Assembly: GCA_024279945.1 (NCBI GenBank)
Contig: JAJRRA010000045.1
Location: 56,789 to 120,788 of the forward strand
Direction of reading: 5' to 3'
DNA from: Gammaproteobacteria bacterium
GTDB taxonomy: Bacteria; Pseudomonadota; Gammaproteobacteria; Xanthomonadales; SZUA-36
DNA length: 64,000 bases
The position numbers were made by a program, and so were the translations under genes. The notes below the pieces were generated by a model. The model was given only the letters and a program-made list of their open reading frames with translations, was not told the origin of the DNA and ran no database searches. Positions 1 through 8,471 of this stretch are shown in pieces (the first letter of the stretch is position 1; every line of letters begins with the position of its first letter).

Positions 1-2
1 TA

Positions 3-164
3 CGTGTTCGTCTTGCTGAGGAGGGCTTGGTGCCGTTTTCCAGCCAAAGCAGTGGCGTTTTGCTGTCTACCTCCTGGAGCGATGGCCTGGTGCGCCAACC
101 GCTAGATCAAGACATCAAGCAAGGTGATCAGGTCGAATTTTTACCCTGGCCCGTCCTGAACTAG
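3..164 (+). CDS. moeA: Molybdopterin molybdenumtransferase MoeA, C-terminal fragment
   Basis: This is the last 53 codons of a gene that enters from the left edge; the frame opens at base 3 and stops at TAG 162-164. The peptide contains SSQSSGVLLSTSWSDGL followed by a short beta-rich tail (GDQVEFLPW), the typical C-terminal domain IV of MoeA, which inserts molybdenum into adenylylated molybdopterin during cofactor synthesis. The catalytic domains lie outside the window. Its 3' end overlaps the convergent lhgO gene by 24 bp. The family call rests on the recognisable tail only. Confidence 0.8.
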   Translation, partial: RVRLAEEGLVPFSSQSSGVLLSTSWSDGLVRQPLDQDIKQGDQVEFLPWPVLN

Positions 165-1337
165 CCCACAGATGTGCTTGCCGATCGGGATGGCGGAAGT
201 GGCTGCGGGTGACGGTGCATTGCAGACATGCAGGCTTCTGGCGGTTTGTTTGAACAGGAAATCGTCCACCATGGTGCCGTCACGTAATACAGCCTGGGCG
301 CGAACCCCGGCCGGATAAGATTCCATATCCTGCAGGGTAATACCGGGGCAGTACTTTCTGACCTGTGCGAGGTATCCGCGTTTCCAGATGGAGTTGCAGT
401 ATTCTCTCAGGCCACTACCCAGGTGGCGGCCGCTGAGTCTCCAGAAACCGGGAAAGGATAGAGTCTCGAAAGTATCTCTGATATTGAAGTTAAATTTTCC
501 ATAACCCTCCCGCTTCCAGCCCTGCACGGCGTTGGGACCGACAATTATTGAACCATCAATCATTTTTGTCAGGTGAACGCCCAGGAAGGGCAGGGCGGGA
601 TCAGGAATAGGGTAGATCAGGTGCCGGATAATGAAGTTTTTTTGCGACTGGAGGCGGAAATATTCCCCGCGGAATGGAATGATTCTGAAATTATTTGCCA
701 GGCCCTGCATGGCCGCCAGACGGTCTGCCATCAGGCCGGCACAGATAATGAGGTAATTCGCTTCGAGGGTCTTATCAGCCGTCTGGATCCTGATCCGGTC
801 CGGCGACTCCGTGATGCCTGTAACGGGCGTACTGAGTTGCATCTCGCCCTCCATCAAGCGGATCTGTTTCGCCATTTCGCGGCAAATGCCCACGTAATCC
901 ACGATGCCCGATTCACGCACCAGGATGGCGCCTTTACCCGTGATTTCCGGTTCCAGCTCCCGCAGGCGGGCAGGGCTTATTTGTTCGGGAGAGAGATTAT
1001 TTTCAAGGCAACGCTCAAATAATGCGTTCAATCGACGCCGTTCGTTTTCGTTGCTGGCCACCAACAGCTTACCGGTCTGTTGGCAGGGAATGTGGTGCTG
1101 CCTGCAGAATTCGTAGCTTGCTGTCAAGCCTTCCTTGCAGAAGCGCGCTTTCAAGCTACCGGGTTGGTAATACACACCGGCATGAATCACGCCGCTGTTA
1201 TGGCCGGTCTGGTGCTGTGCCAGACCGCTTTCCTTTTCCAGTAGCAGTAGCTTTTTGTTCCGGTAGCGCTTTTTCAGGTGCCAGGCCACGGACAGCCCAA
1301 TGATCCCGCCGCCTATTATGATGAAATCAAATTTCAC
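141..1337 (-). CDS. lhgO: L-2-hydroxyglutarate dehydrogenase/oxidase LhgO
   Basis: A 398-residue FAD-dependent oxidoreductase of the DAO fold, the usual length for LhgO (YgaF). The dinucleotide-binding motif GGGIIG is at residues 9-14, and the family signature HNSGVIHAG at 46-54 lies next to the flavin. The enzyme oxidises L-2-hydroxyglutarate to 2-oxoglutarate, passing electrons to the quinone pool in the E. coli enzyme. The start is a GTG at 1335-1337, chosen because it places the FAD motif at the normal distance from the N-terminus. It is not flanked here by the csiD/gab genes that accompany it in E. coli. Confidence 0.9.
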   Translation of the reverse strand: MKFDFIIIGGGIIGLSVAWHLKKRYRNKKLLLLEKESGLAQHQTGHNSGVIHAGVYYQPGSLKARFCKEGLTASYEFCRQHHIPCQQTGKLLVASNENERRRLNALFERCLENNLSPEQISPARLRELEPEITGKGAILVRESGIVDYVGICREMAKQIRLMEGEMQLSTPVTGITESPDRIRIQTADKTLEANYLIICAGLMADRLAAMQGLANNFRIIPFRGEYFRLQSQKNFIIRHLIYPIPDPALPFLGVHLTKMIDGSIIVGPNAVQGWKREGYGKFNFNIRDTFETLSFPGFWRLSGRHLGSGLREYCNSIWKRGYLAQVRKYCPGITLQDMESYPAGVRAQAVLRDGTMVDDFLFKQTARSLHVCNAPSPAATSAIPIGKHICGLVQDGPG

Positions 1338-1400
1338 CGCTGCAGTATGCAGCCATTTGGCGAGGAATACCCCTTCACACCAAATAGCTGGCTGTGGGCT

Positions 1401-1985
1401 TTATCCTCTGCAGCTGGCGCCGTCGTTCTTGATCAGGCTTACTTCGCCATCATTATTCACAACAACCTTGCTTTGTGAACTGGCTCCGGAGTTCCTGCTG
1501 CAGACGGTAAATTCTCCGCTGTTCAGAAGTTGGGCACTGGTCAGTCCGGCGACAGTGAATGCCGGGGAATCGGAAAATGCACCGCTAGCCTGGATGCGGA
1601 TGTTTTTACCGGGAGGGCCATAAGCCTGAACGAGTTCGATATCCTGCGGAACACCATCTGCATTGCCGTCTGAATAGATCAGCCAGCCCTGGTTCCAATT
1701 GCTGCTCTGGTAGCATGAGACGCCATCAGCAGACGGACATATTCTGACCGTGATGTGCCGCCGGTCTGATTCATTTTTTGCCAGTGTCAGGCTCAAAGCA
1801 AGGTCACTGACTGTGCTGTCGAGAGAACGGCTTTGAATCATGGAGGAGATGTCGGGCACAGTCAGCAGTATGACGACACCAATGGCAGCAACCCCGATCA
1901 GAAATTCGATAACAGTCATACCACCCTCTGACCGTGCCCGTTTGCTGTTTGAGACATTGCCAGATTTTATTTTGTAAAGTTTCAT
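1401..1985 (-). CDS. FimT/GspH-type prepilin-like protein
   Basis: A 194-residue type IV pilin-like protein. It has a long basic leader, then a prepilin peptidase site G22/M23 with Glu at mature position 5 (E27), and a hydrophobic helix (IGVAAIGVVILLTV). This is followed by a GspH/FimT-type beta domain with cysteines near the end. The ATG at 1983-1985 is chosen because AAGGGGA precedes it; a longer reading frame upstream lacks such a site. Minor pseudopilins of this type prime pilus or type II secretion assembly, or bind DNA for uptake. No other pilus gene is nearby, so its partners must lie elsewhere. Confidence 0.8.
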   Translation of the reverse strand: MKLYKIKSGNVSNSKRARSEGGMTVIEFLIGVAAIGVVILLTVPDISSMIQSRSLDSTVSDLALSLTLAKNESDRRHITVRICPSADGVSCYQSSNWNQGWLIYSDGNADGVPQDIELVQAYGPPGKNIRIQASGAFSDSPAFTVAGLTSAQLLNSGEFTVCSRNSGASSQSKVVVNNDGEVSLIKNDGASCRG

Positions 1986-2412
1986 TTTGTATTCCCCTTG
2001 ATACTTGTTGCCAGCAAGTTGTAAGTCAGTGGGCGGGATAAGCAAGCGCAGCAAATACGCGAAACTGATCGGCCCCTGGCCAAACTTACCGTTCCCTGGT
2101 TAATTCAAAGAGTCGAAACCGTGAGGCGACGACCGCCTTTCATTGGCAGTCCTTTGCACACAGCCCTTCCTGGCTGCGTCAAATCCATTTGATGTCTTAA
2201 GCCGCGATTGCATATGCTGAGTCGATCCGGTGACTATTTAGCACGTAAGGCAACAAAAACCATTTGCGTATAGAACGCGGCTTGATTCCACTGACTATTA
2301 TAGACAATGAGCTAGAGCAAAGGTAATAGCCTGCCGGCCGTTTATCGGGTTGAATGAACCATTCAGCCAAAAGCCATCACGGTATTGTGCCTGCGGACTG
2401 CAGTAATCGGGC
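1986..2412. other. Intergenic stretch with no recognised gene
   Basis: About 430 bases between the pseudopilin gene and the terminator of the cysteine-rich gene. All reading frames are short or unconvincing, and I see no tRNA or repeat. The only promoter-like element is a TATAAT on the minus strand (complement of 2297-2302) without a good -35. It lies some 300 bases upstream of the pseudopilin gene, so it is weak evidence for a long leader. Confidence 0.4.
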
Positions 2413-2446
2413 AAAAGAAAAAGCCGATACGGATAACCGTACCGGC
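2413..2446 (-). terminator. Rho-independent terminator of the cysteine-rich protein gene
   Basis: On the minus strand a 10-bp stem (2437-2446 with 2423-2432, one G-T pair) closes a 4-base TTAT loop and is followed directly by TTTTTCTTTT (2413-2422). It lies 46 bases past the stop codon of the gene starting at 2897. Confidence 0.85.
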
Positions 2447-2492
2447 CCTGATTTCCTGGCCGGCGACAGGCTCGCCGAGCCTTGTTTTCCGC

Positions 2493-2897
2493 TTAATCGA
2501 ATACTTCGGTCATTGCGGTCTTGCACGCTGCAGATACGGTGTCGGTGTGAGATTCCAGGCATTGCTTGACCCGGCCCTCACCCAACTGGACTTCAGCGCA
2601 GTGGGCGATGATGTCGTCCTGGCATTCTCCGGCCACATAATTCAGCGCAGAAATTGCATGCTCCAGCGCTGCAGATGCGGCGTACAGGGCGTATTCACAC
2701 TGACCTGACAGCTTGTCTTCGTGTGCATAAAAGCAAGCCAGGAGTCTTCCTTCGCCCTGGGTGACCTGGCTGCAGTATTTCTCGATTTCGACACTGCAGC
2801 CTTTTTCGACATCGCTGACGATGTCCTGAGCGGAGCTGCTGCCTGCGAAACTCAATAGCGCCGCAACGGCCAGAAAAATTGAAATTCTGAACTTCAT
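2493..2897 (-). CDS. Exported cysteine-rich repeat protein
   Basis: A 134-residue protein with a signal peptide (cleavage near residues 22-24, SSSAQ). The mature part holds two copies of a four-cysteine unit: C34, C42, C55, C67 and C92, C100, C113, C125. The spacing is identical in both copies (8, 13 and 12 residues). This matches the cysteine-rich repeat family (PF00839), first described in eukaryotic Golgi protein 1 and common in small exported bacterial proteins of unknown role. Disulfide bonding in the periplasm is inferred. GGAGTAAG precedes the ATG. It is transcribed alone and has its own terminator. Confidence 0.75.
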   Translation of the reverse strand: MKFRISIFLAVAALLSFAGSSSAQDIVSDVEKGCSVEIEKYCSQVTQGEGRLLACFYAHEDKLSGQCEYALYAASAALEHAISALNYVAGECQDDIIAHCAEVQLGEGRVKQCLESHTDTVSAACKTAMTEVFD

Positions 2898-3009
2898 GTG
2901 TGCTTACTCCAATACGTTATCTGGTTCAAGGGCGGTAGATTGTCAAGGAGCGCGCGCCAAAGATCAACCCTTGTTTTAGTTCAGGACTTTCGAACAGCGG
3001 CAGGGCAGT

Positions 3010-3039
3010 AATAAAAACTCCTGGCAGCCTGCTAGGAGT
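3010..3039 (-). terminator. Rho-independent terminator of the DUF3313 gene
   Basis: On the minus strand ACTCCT (3034-3039) pairs with AGGAGT (3017-3022). Inner GCA/TGC pairing extends the stem with one mismatch, and TTTTATT follows. The stem begins within the TAG stop codon of the upstream gene. Confidence 0.75.
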
Positions 3040-3736
3040 CACCTTCAGGTTGGGAACCGTAAGTCCTGGCTTCGCTCAATGCGTTGACGAGAATGTTTGC
3101 CCAGCCCTTGAGTATCCGTTGGGCTGCAGACCGGTTGGTTACCGAGTTGGTCCAGGTGTAGAATCCCGCATTTGACCGGTCGATCCTGCGATCGAGGGCC
3201 TGGGCAATGATGTCCCCGGTAAGCGAATCGTACAGTTCAATGTAAAGAGTCATCTCCCCGGCTGAAGAAGTGTAGGAGTTGATGCGGCCGACATGAGGTG
3301 TATCCGGGGCCGTGATATCCAGATTGATAATGGCGGGCCTGATGATCATGACGTCTTCACCCGTTTCATCCGTGACTTGATATCCTGCCTCCTCGAGCGC
3401 GTTTTTAAACACCGTCTGGAATTCAGCCGCCAGCGAATTCTTGATTTTTTCTATATCCTTTGAATTGATTCGAAAAGAGGTGGCTGATCGGGATCTCTGA
3501 TCCCGCTCCCAGTTTTTCGTGAAGGCAACGTAGGCATCGAGCAACTGGACTCGCTTGTAGGGGGAAAGATCTGCCCCGGGTTCTGCGTAAACGATGGCCA
3601 GTTTGGAATCGGGTACGCGGTGCAAACCGTTCACGGTAACGTCAGGGAATTCCTGTTTTTGCGCGTCGGCGCTGTTTGCAGCAAACAGGCCAAGTACTGC
3701 GGTCAACAGCAGGGGAAAAGAGATCCTGATTTTCAT
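3032..3736 (-). CDS. DUF3313 family exported protein
   Basis: A 234-residue protein with a clear signal peptide (hydrophobic core at residues 8-20, cleavage after SADA). The body resembles the DUF3313 family. It has the block PYKRVQLLDAYVAF near residues 59-72 and the late GWANILVNALSEAR helix seen in small envelope proteins of gammaproteobacteria. There is no lipobox cysteine, so it is probably periplasmic. No biochemical role is known to me. CGGAG lies upstream of the ATG. It is divergent from the metallophosphatase gene. Confidence 0.7.
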   Translation of the reverse strand: MKIRISFPLLLTAVLGLFAANSADAQKQEFPDVTVNGLHRVPDSKLAIVYAEPGADLSPYKRVQLLDAYVAFTKNWERDQRSRSATSFRINSKDIEKIKNSLAAEFQTVFKNALEEAGYQVTDETGEDVMIIRPAIINLDITAPDTPHVGRINSYTSSAGEMTLYIELYDSLTGDIIAQALDRRIDRSNAGFYTWTNSVTNRSAAQRILKGWANILVNALSEARTYGSQPEGDS

Positions 3737-3954
3737 TTAATGTATGCTCCGGTAGGTCGTCAGTGTAAGGACCCGCTATCCATCAAGTCTATTACAGCCA
3801 TCAGCGCAGCGTCCAGATGTTGGGACACAGAGGGGCTCGGAGTTTCGCTGAATCGATTATGTACTTAAAACGGGTTATGATTTTTACAATGAACTGCCAT
3901 AGATGCGATCTTCGCTCGTTTTTCCGATTAAATATTTTTCAGGGTCTGCTGACC

Positions 3955-5205
3955 ATGAGATATACGGTCGTAATTTTACTGCTGTTATGCAACCTGGCTT
4001 ATGCTGGCGCCAGGGAAATCGATGACTATCGCTGGGAGGGGGTAGAGCGCATTGTAGCGATTGGTGATCTTCATGGTGACTACGACAATTACCTTGGCGT
4101 ATTGAGGATTGCCGGGTTAATAGATAAAAGAGGAAAATGGTCTGGTGGTAAAACCCACCTGGTGCAGACCGGGGATATTCCAGATCGTGGACCGGATTCG
4201 ATAACAATTATCGAACACATCAGCAAGCTTGCCAAACAGGCGAAGAAGAAAGGCGGAAGAGTCCACGTCCTGATTGGCAATCACGAAGCCATGAATATGT
4301 ATGGTGACCTGCGCTATGTGCATCCCGGTGAGTTCAAAGCCTTCGTTAAGCATAATTCGGCCACCCTGCGGGATCGATATTTTGCGGCTTTTATGCAGAA
4401 CATGAAAACACAGGACCCCGCGCAATTCGCGGCCCTGCCCGCCAATTACCGGGAGCAGTGGAATGTCAAGTTTCCCCTGGGCTGGGTGGAACATCGCCAG
4501 GCCTGGGATCCAGCCTGGAATCCGGAGGGCAAAATGGCCACCTGGGTGCTGGAACGCAAGGTAGCGGTCAAGATCAATGACACAATATTTCTCCACGGTG
4601 GCATCAGTGGTTTTTACTGTCAGAACAGCCTGGAATCCATGACGGAAAAAGCCCATGCAGGTCTGAAACATTACAACTTCAATTCGCCCGGAATCGTAGA
4701 AGATGAATTTGGTCCCCTGTGGTACCGGGGCTTATCCGGTGTTGAACCTCAGGCTTTGCCTGCTACCGTTGATGCCATTCTTGAGTACCAGAAAGTTCGC
4801 CAGATCGTTGTCGGCCATACGCCTACCAGTGGCGTGATTTGGCCACGATACAATGCGAAGGTCGTAATGATCGACAGTGGCATTTCCCATGCCTATGGTG
4901 GCTACCTGGCCTATCTGGAAATTACACCGGAAGGACTGTTTGCCGGTTACCAGGGAGGGAAGCTGCCTTTGCCATCCAGTGATGAAGGCCTGGTGACCTA
5001 TCTGGAAAAAGTGATTGAGAAGAATCCAGATAATCCCTACCTGCAGGAGAGGCTGGAAATTTTGCTGCACCCTGTAACGATCCAAGCGAGCGGCCCCCAG
5101 GCACCGGCTGCTCAGGGTGAAGTCGGCGAAGTGGCGGTAGCTGAAACCGTAACGACGGTACCGGCGGTACCCAACCCCATTCCTATTTGCGGCATTTCGC
5201 CCTGA
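3955..5205 (+). CDS. Exported calcineurin-like (Shewanella-like) metallophosphatase
   Basis: A 416-residue protein. The ATG at 3955 is preferred because it starts a signal peptide (MRYTVVILLLL, cleavage near AYA-G). The longer frame has no such feature. The two-metal phosphoesterase motifs are complete: GDLHGDYDN at 37-45, GDIPDRG at 73-79 and GNHE at 108-111. Later come HGG and VGHTPTSG. This order is that of the PPP-like Shewanella-type phosphatases (Shelphs), which remove phosphate from protein or small substrates; the substrate here is unknown. Export suggests a periplasmic enzyme. The 3' end overlaps the convergent neighbour by 23 bp. Confidence 0.85.
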   Translation: MRYTVVILLLLCNLAYAGAREIDDYRWEGVERIVAIGDLHGDYDNYLGVLRIAGLIDKRGKWSGGKTHLVQTGDIPDRGPDSITIIEHISKLAKQAKKKGGRVHVLIGNHEAMNMYGDLRYVHPGEFKAFVKHNSATLRDRYFAAFMQNMKTQDPAQFAALPANYREQWNVKFPLGWVEHRQAWDPAWNPEGKMATWVLERKVAVKINDTIFLHGGISGFYCQNSLESMTEKAHAGLKHYNFNSPGIVEDEFGPLWYRGLSGVEPQALPATVDAILEYQKVRQIVVGHTPTSGVIWPRYNAKVVMIDSGISHAYGGYLAYLEITPEGLFAGYQGGKLPLPSSDEGLVTYLEKVIEKNPDNPYLQERLEILLHPVTIQASGPQAPAAQGEVGEVAVAETVTTVPAVPNPIPICGISP

Positions 5206-6277
5206 TTTTCTTGTCAAAATCCTGATCATCTTTCAGGATTTCAAAGAATTTCTGCAGAAATACCAGTGCTTTTTTCCGGCTATGTGCGTTCAGCAGGGGC
5301 TCATCTGTGAGCAGGGCCAATATGGCCTGCTCATTTTCGAGAAATCGTTGTCTGCCGTCCTCCAGGTATTCATTGTGCACACAAAAACCCCGGTATAAGC
5401 GTTGTGTGACGTCGTTGACCGGTAGTTTATCGGGTGGCACAGCATAGGGGGCATCAATCAGGCCGGCAGCATCAAAATCATAGGGGATGGAATAGACTGG
5501 GTCCTTGTTCGGGTTCTGTCCGATCAGCTTGGCATTGTGGCAGCATCTATTTTTATCGGGTCCGCCGACGGCTGACCAGTCCAGATTCGAGATCATGTAC
5601 TGGAACAGGGCCAAATTGACGGTTTCCCGTGGTTCCAGTCGCTCTTTAGTGGTTTTCGCAATTTCCAGCTTTTTCTGGCCGTTACGCCTGGCGACATCAC
5701 TGTCATCTTCGATCAGAAAAGCAAATCTTGGATCGCCCTGGACACCGCGTTTGCTGTCCACGTAAGTGACAGCAAGCGGGCGTACCCTGAAACTGAAGTC
5801 GGTGATGATGTTGTACATCCGGTAGGCCAGCATTTCCAGGATATAAAACTGCTCGAAGCGTGCACTTGTCTGACAGTGGGTGACCATTTTCACTGACTTC
5901 TGGCCACGGAACGTAGTGCCCTTGACTTCTTTCTTTTTGAAGCGGAGTTTGACCGGTGGGAAACGGCAAACGGCTTGTCGGGTAAGGCCTCTGCGCTCTA
6001 CGGTCAGGTTCAGCGTTGTGGTTTTGCCGAGTTCGTCGGTAAATTCCATTTTTGCCGGGTAGCCGCCCTGGTATCTTGCTTTACGTTCAATTTCCCGCCA
6101 GGGTGCGGTAATGCTAACTGCAATGGGTCCAGAGCGGGAGAATAATTTGGCCTGTTTGGCTGCAGAAATTTCTTTTTCAGTTGCGGGCAGGGGGGCTATG
6201 AGAAAAAGCAGGACCAAAAACAGGCACAGCTTGATTGTAGTTCTGCCGGGAATAAAGCTGTGGCCTGAATAGGACAT
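5183..6277 (-). CDS. Exported protein with CotH-like motifs, function unknown
   Basis: A 364-residue protein with an N-terminal hydrophobic segment (LCLFLVLLFLIAP, residues 18-30), probably a signal peptide. I do not recognise a named family with certainty. The central NLDWS, then HNAKLI, then IPYDFDAAG order resembles the catalytic region of CotH-type atypical protein kinases (DR..N, N...Y, PWD.D..G). A distant relationship is therefore possible. AGGAAAA precedes the ATG. The gene converges on the metallophosphatase gene. A kinase-like and a phosphatase-like exported protein side by side is suggestive, not proof. Confidence 0.5.
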   Translation of the reverse strand: MSYSGHSFIPGRTTIKLCLFLVLLFLIAPLPATEKEISAAKQAKLFSRSGPIAVSITAPWREIERKARYQGGYPAKMEFTDELGKTTTLNLTVERRGLTRQAVCRFPPVKLRFKKKEVKGTTFRGQKSVKMVTHCQTSARFEQFYILEMLAYRMYNIITDFSFRVRPLAVTYVDSKRGVQGDPRFAFLIEDDSDVARRNGQKKLEIAKTTKERLEPRETVNLALFQYMISNLDWSAVGGPDKNRCCHNAKLIGQNPNKDPVYSIPYDFDAAGLIDAPYAVPPDKLPVNDVTQRLYRGFCVHNEYLEDGRQRFLENEQAILALLTDEPLLNAHSRKKALVFLQKFFEILKDDQDFDKKIRAKCRK

Positions 6278-6321
6278 GACGATTTTCCTGTTCTTTAATC
6301 GTTCACGAAGCCAGAACCTAT

Positions 6322-6579
6322 CTACAACTGGGTTGTTCCAATACCTTTTTCTTCGAGCAGAATGGGAATATTGTCGATCACCGGGTAGATAACTTTTTCA
6401 TCCTCGGTGATTAGCGCCTCTTGCAAAACCCGTTCTACGACTACGCCACGAACGGTCTGGATGTCACCCGCGCGGATGGCGGCATTGAGTTTTTCAAGCC
6501 TGGCGGAAGACAGGCGTGTCAGGGGTGTCTTGCTCAGCGGACAGCAAAGGATTTCCAGTAGTTTTCCATCAATGGGCAT
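6322..6579 (-). CDS. Trm112/UPF0434 family small protein
   Basis: An 85-residue protein with the N-terminal LLEILCCPLSKTPL and the C-terminal YPVIDNIPILL of the Trm112-like/UPF0434 (YcaR) family. Members are usually small zinc-ribbon proteins; Trm112 itself activates methyltransferases. Here the second cysteine of the usual CPxC pair is Ser (CPLS) and no later cysteine pair is present. Zinc binding is therefore unlikely in this member. The gene is divergent from purE and stands alone. Confidence 0.75.
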   Translation of the reverse strand: MPIDGKLLEILCCPLSKTPLTRLSSARLEKLNAAIRAGDIQTVRGVVVERVLQEALITEDEKVIYPVIDNIPILLEEKGIGTTQL

Positions 6580-6686
6580 AAGGAGCGACCTTGCAGCTTA
6601 CCGGTTTTCCATTGTACTGGGGCCGGTTGACACTTGCCATCACCCGGTGCAGCACGTCTGCAAGGTGGTGGTCAAAATAAGGGCTA

Positions 6687-6715
6687 TGTCTGTCGGCCAC
6701 ATGTACTGGTAAAAT
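6687..6715 (+). promoter_or_regulatory. Possible purEK promoter with extended -10
   Basis: TG at 6707-6708, one base, then TAAAAT at 6710-6715 forms an extended -10 element 43 bases before the purE start. The -35 region at the expected distance (TGTCTG) is poor. No PurR-type palindrome is seen. Confidence 0.4.
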
Positions 6716-6757
6716 GCATGGTTTCAATACTTACTCATCCTGACAGGAATTATTGCC

Positions 6758-7255
6758 GTGAATGAAAAGGTGCTCGTCGGAATTATCATGGGCTCCCAGT
6801 CCGACTGGGAAACCATGAAGCACGCTGCTGAAACACTGGAAAGCCTGGGAGTTGCCCATGAAACCCGGGTCGTTTCGGCACATCGCACACCAGACCGGAT
6901 GTTTGCATACGCTGAACAGGCCGTGGACCGGGGGCTGATGGTGATTATTGCAGGTGCCGGTGGGGCCGCGCACCTGCCGGGTATGGTGGCGGCAAAAACC
7001 ATCGTTCCGGTGTTGGGTGTGCCGGTGCAGTCCAAAGCGCTCAACGGTATGGATTCCCTGTTATCAATTGCCCAGATGCCTGCGGGAATTCCGGTCGGCA
7101 CGCTGGCCATTGGCGTTGCCGGTGCAGTCAATGCAGCCCTGTTGGCGGCAGCCATCATCGGCAATACCTCACCCGGGGTTCGCCAGGCGCTTGAGCAGTT
7201 CCGTTCCCAGCATCGCGATGTAGTGCTGGCCAGTCCAGACCCAAGTCAGGCCTGA
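6758..7255 (+). CDS. purE: N5-carboxyaminoimidazole ribonucleotide mutase PurE
   Basis: A 165-residue class I PurE, which converts N5-CAIR to CAIR in de novo purine synthesis. The signature GSQSDW is at residues 12-17, followed by SAHRTP and the glycine-rich [11 protein letters not shown] loop that binds the substrate. The start is GTG 6758-6760 with GACAGGA upstream. purK begins 4 bases after its stop, so the two make the usual purEK operon and hand over unstable N5-CAIR directly. Confidence 0.95.
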   Translation: MNEKVLVGIIMGSQSDWETMKHAAETLESLGVAHETRVVSAHRTPDRMFAYAEQAVDRGLMVIIAGAGGAAHLPGMVAAKTIVPVLGVPVQSKALNGMDSLLSIAQMPAGIPVGTLAIGVAGAVNAALLAAAIIGNTSPGVRQALEQFRSQHRDVVLASPDPSQA

Positions 7256-7259
7256 AGAA

Positions 7260-8411
7260 GTGAAATCATCTCAAGCGACTTCGCCCCCGGGCGGGAACCG
7301 GGTAGGGATACTCGGTGCCGGTCAGTTGGGGCGGATGATGGGCCTGGCCGGCATTCCGCTGGGTCTGGAGTTTACTTTCCTCGACCCGTCACCGGACGCT
7401 TGTGCCGGAGCAGTTGGTAACCTGATCCAGGCCAATTTTTCAGACGAGGATGCTTTTCGCCGCCTGGCTGGCCGTGTCGATGTCGCGACCTTTGATTTCG
7501 AAAATGTACCGGAAAGTTCCGCCTGGGCTTTGCAGGAAATCAGGCCCGTGTATCCGTCCCCACAAGCTCTGGGTGCGTGTCAGGATCGACTGCATGAAAA
7601 AACGCTGTTGTCTGCTCTGGAGATCAGGGTGCCGGGTTACTACCCCGTTGCCAGCCGCACAGACCTCCTCACCGGCCTGGACAAGTGTGCTTATCCGGCT
7701 ATTTTGAAAACCCGCCGTCTGGGTTATGACGGCAAGGGACAGGTCATTATCCGTGACCAGGAAGACCTGGAGCGTGCCTGGCAAAAGCTGGGGGACTTTG
7801 AACTGATTCTGGAGGAATTTGTACCGTTCGAACAGGAGTGTTCATTGATCGGGGCCAGAGGTATCGATGGAGAAACCCGTTTCTGGCGCATGAGCCGCAA
7901 CCGGCACGTGGATGGGATCTTGATGCTCAGTCTGGCCGGTGGGGTCGATGACGGCTTGCAGGCGGCAGCAGAAGATATGATGTGTCGCCTGTTCGATCAC
8001 TTCGACTATGTTGGTGTTCTGACGCTTGAATTCTTCGTTGTGGATGGTCAGTTGCTGGTCAATGAAATAGCGCCCCGTGTCCATAACTCGGGGCACTGGA
8101 CCATAGACGGTGCACAAACTTCGCAGTTTGAAAATCATTTGCGAGCCATTACCGGGATGCCCCTGGGCAGCACGGTAGCATCGTGCGAGGCACTGATGTT
8201 CAACTGGATTGGAGAATTGCCGGAGCGTGACCGCCTGCTGGCCATTCCCGGTGTTCACTGGCACGACTATGGCAAGTCGGCCCGGCCGGGCCGTAAAATC
8301 GGGCACCTGACGCTGACTGCCGGTTCTGCGACTGAGCTGGCTGACAATGCCCGGCTGGTAGCTGAAGCAGCCGGCGGCAGCTTCCCGGCTCTACTGAACT
8401 CGATGATTTAG
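7260..8411 (+). CDS. purK: N5-carboxyaminoimidazole ribonucleotide synthase PurK
   Basis: A 383-residue ATP-grasp enzyme that carboxylates AIR with bicarbonate to give N5-CAIR for PurE. Visible marks are the N-terminal GILGAGQLGRMM, the ATP-grasp ILKTRRLGYDGKGQ, and the metal/phosphate region NEIAPRVHNSGHWT typical of PurK. The start is GTG 7260 with CTGAAGAA before it. Length and motifs are normal. Confidence 0.95.
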   Translation: MKSSQATSPPGGNRVGILGAGQLGRMMGLAGIPLGLEFTFLDPSPDACAGAVGNLIQANFSDEDAFRRLAGRVDVATFDFENVPESSAWALQEIRPVYPSPQALGACQDRLHEKTLLSALEIRVPGYYPVASRTDLLTGLDKCAYPAILKTRRLGYDGKGQVIIRDQEDLERAWQKLGDFELILEEFVPFEQECSLIGARGIDGETRFWRMSRNRHVDGILMLSLAGGVDDGLQAAAEDMMCRLFDHFDYVGVLTLEFFVVDGQLLVNEIAPRVHNSGHWTIDGAQTSQFENHLRAITGMPLGSTVASCEALMFNWIGELPERDRLLAIPGVHWHDYGKSARPGRKIGHLTLTAGSATELADNARLVAEAAGGSFPALLNSMI

Positions 8412-8471
8412 CCCATGTTAAAATGATCAGCCTTGTTAAAACCACAAACAGCAAGTGAACATATAATAGCG

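Noticed and set aside
6628..6633. TTGACA upstream of purE as promoter -35
   Set aside because: The bases 16-18 downstream (around CAGCAC) do not resemble a -10; the extended -10 at 6707-6715 is better placed.
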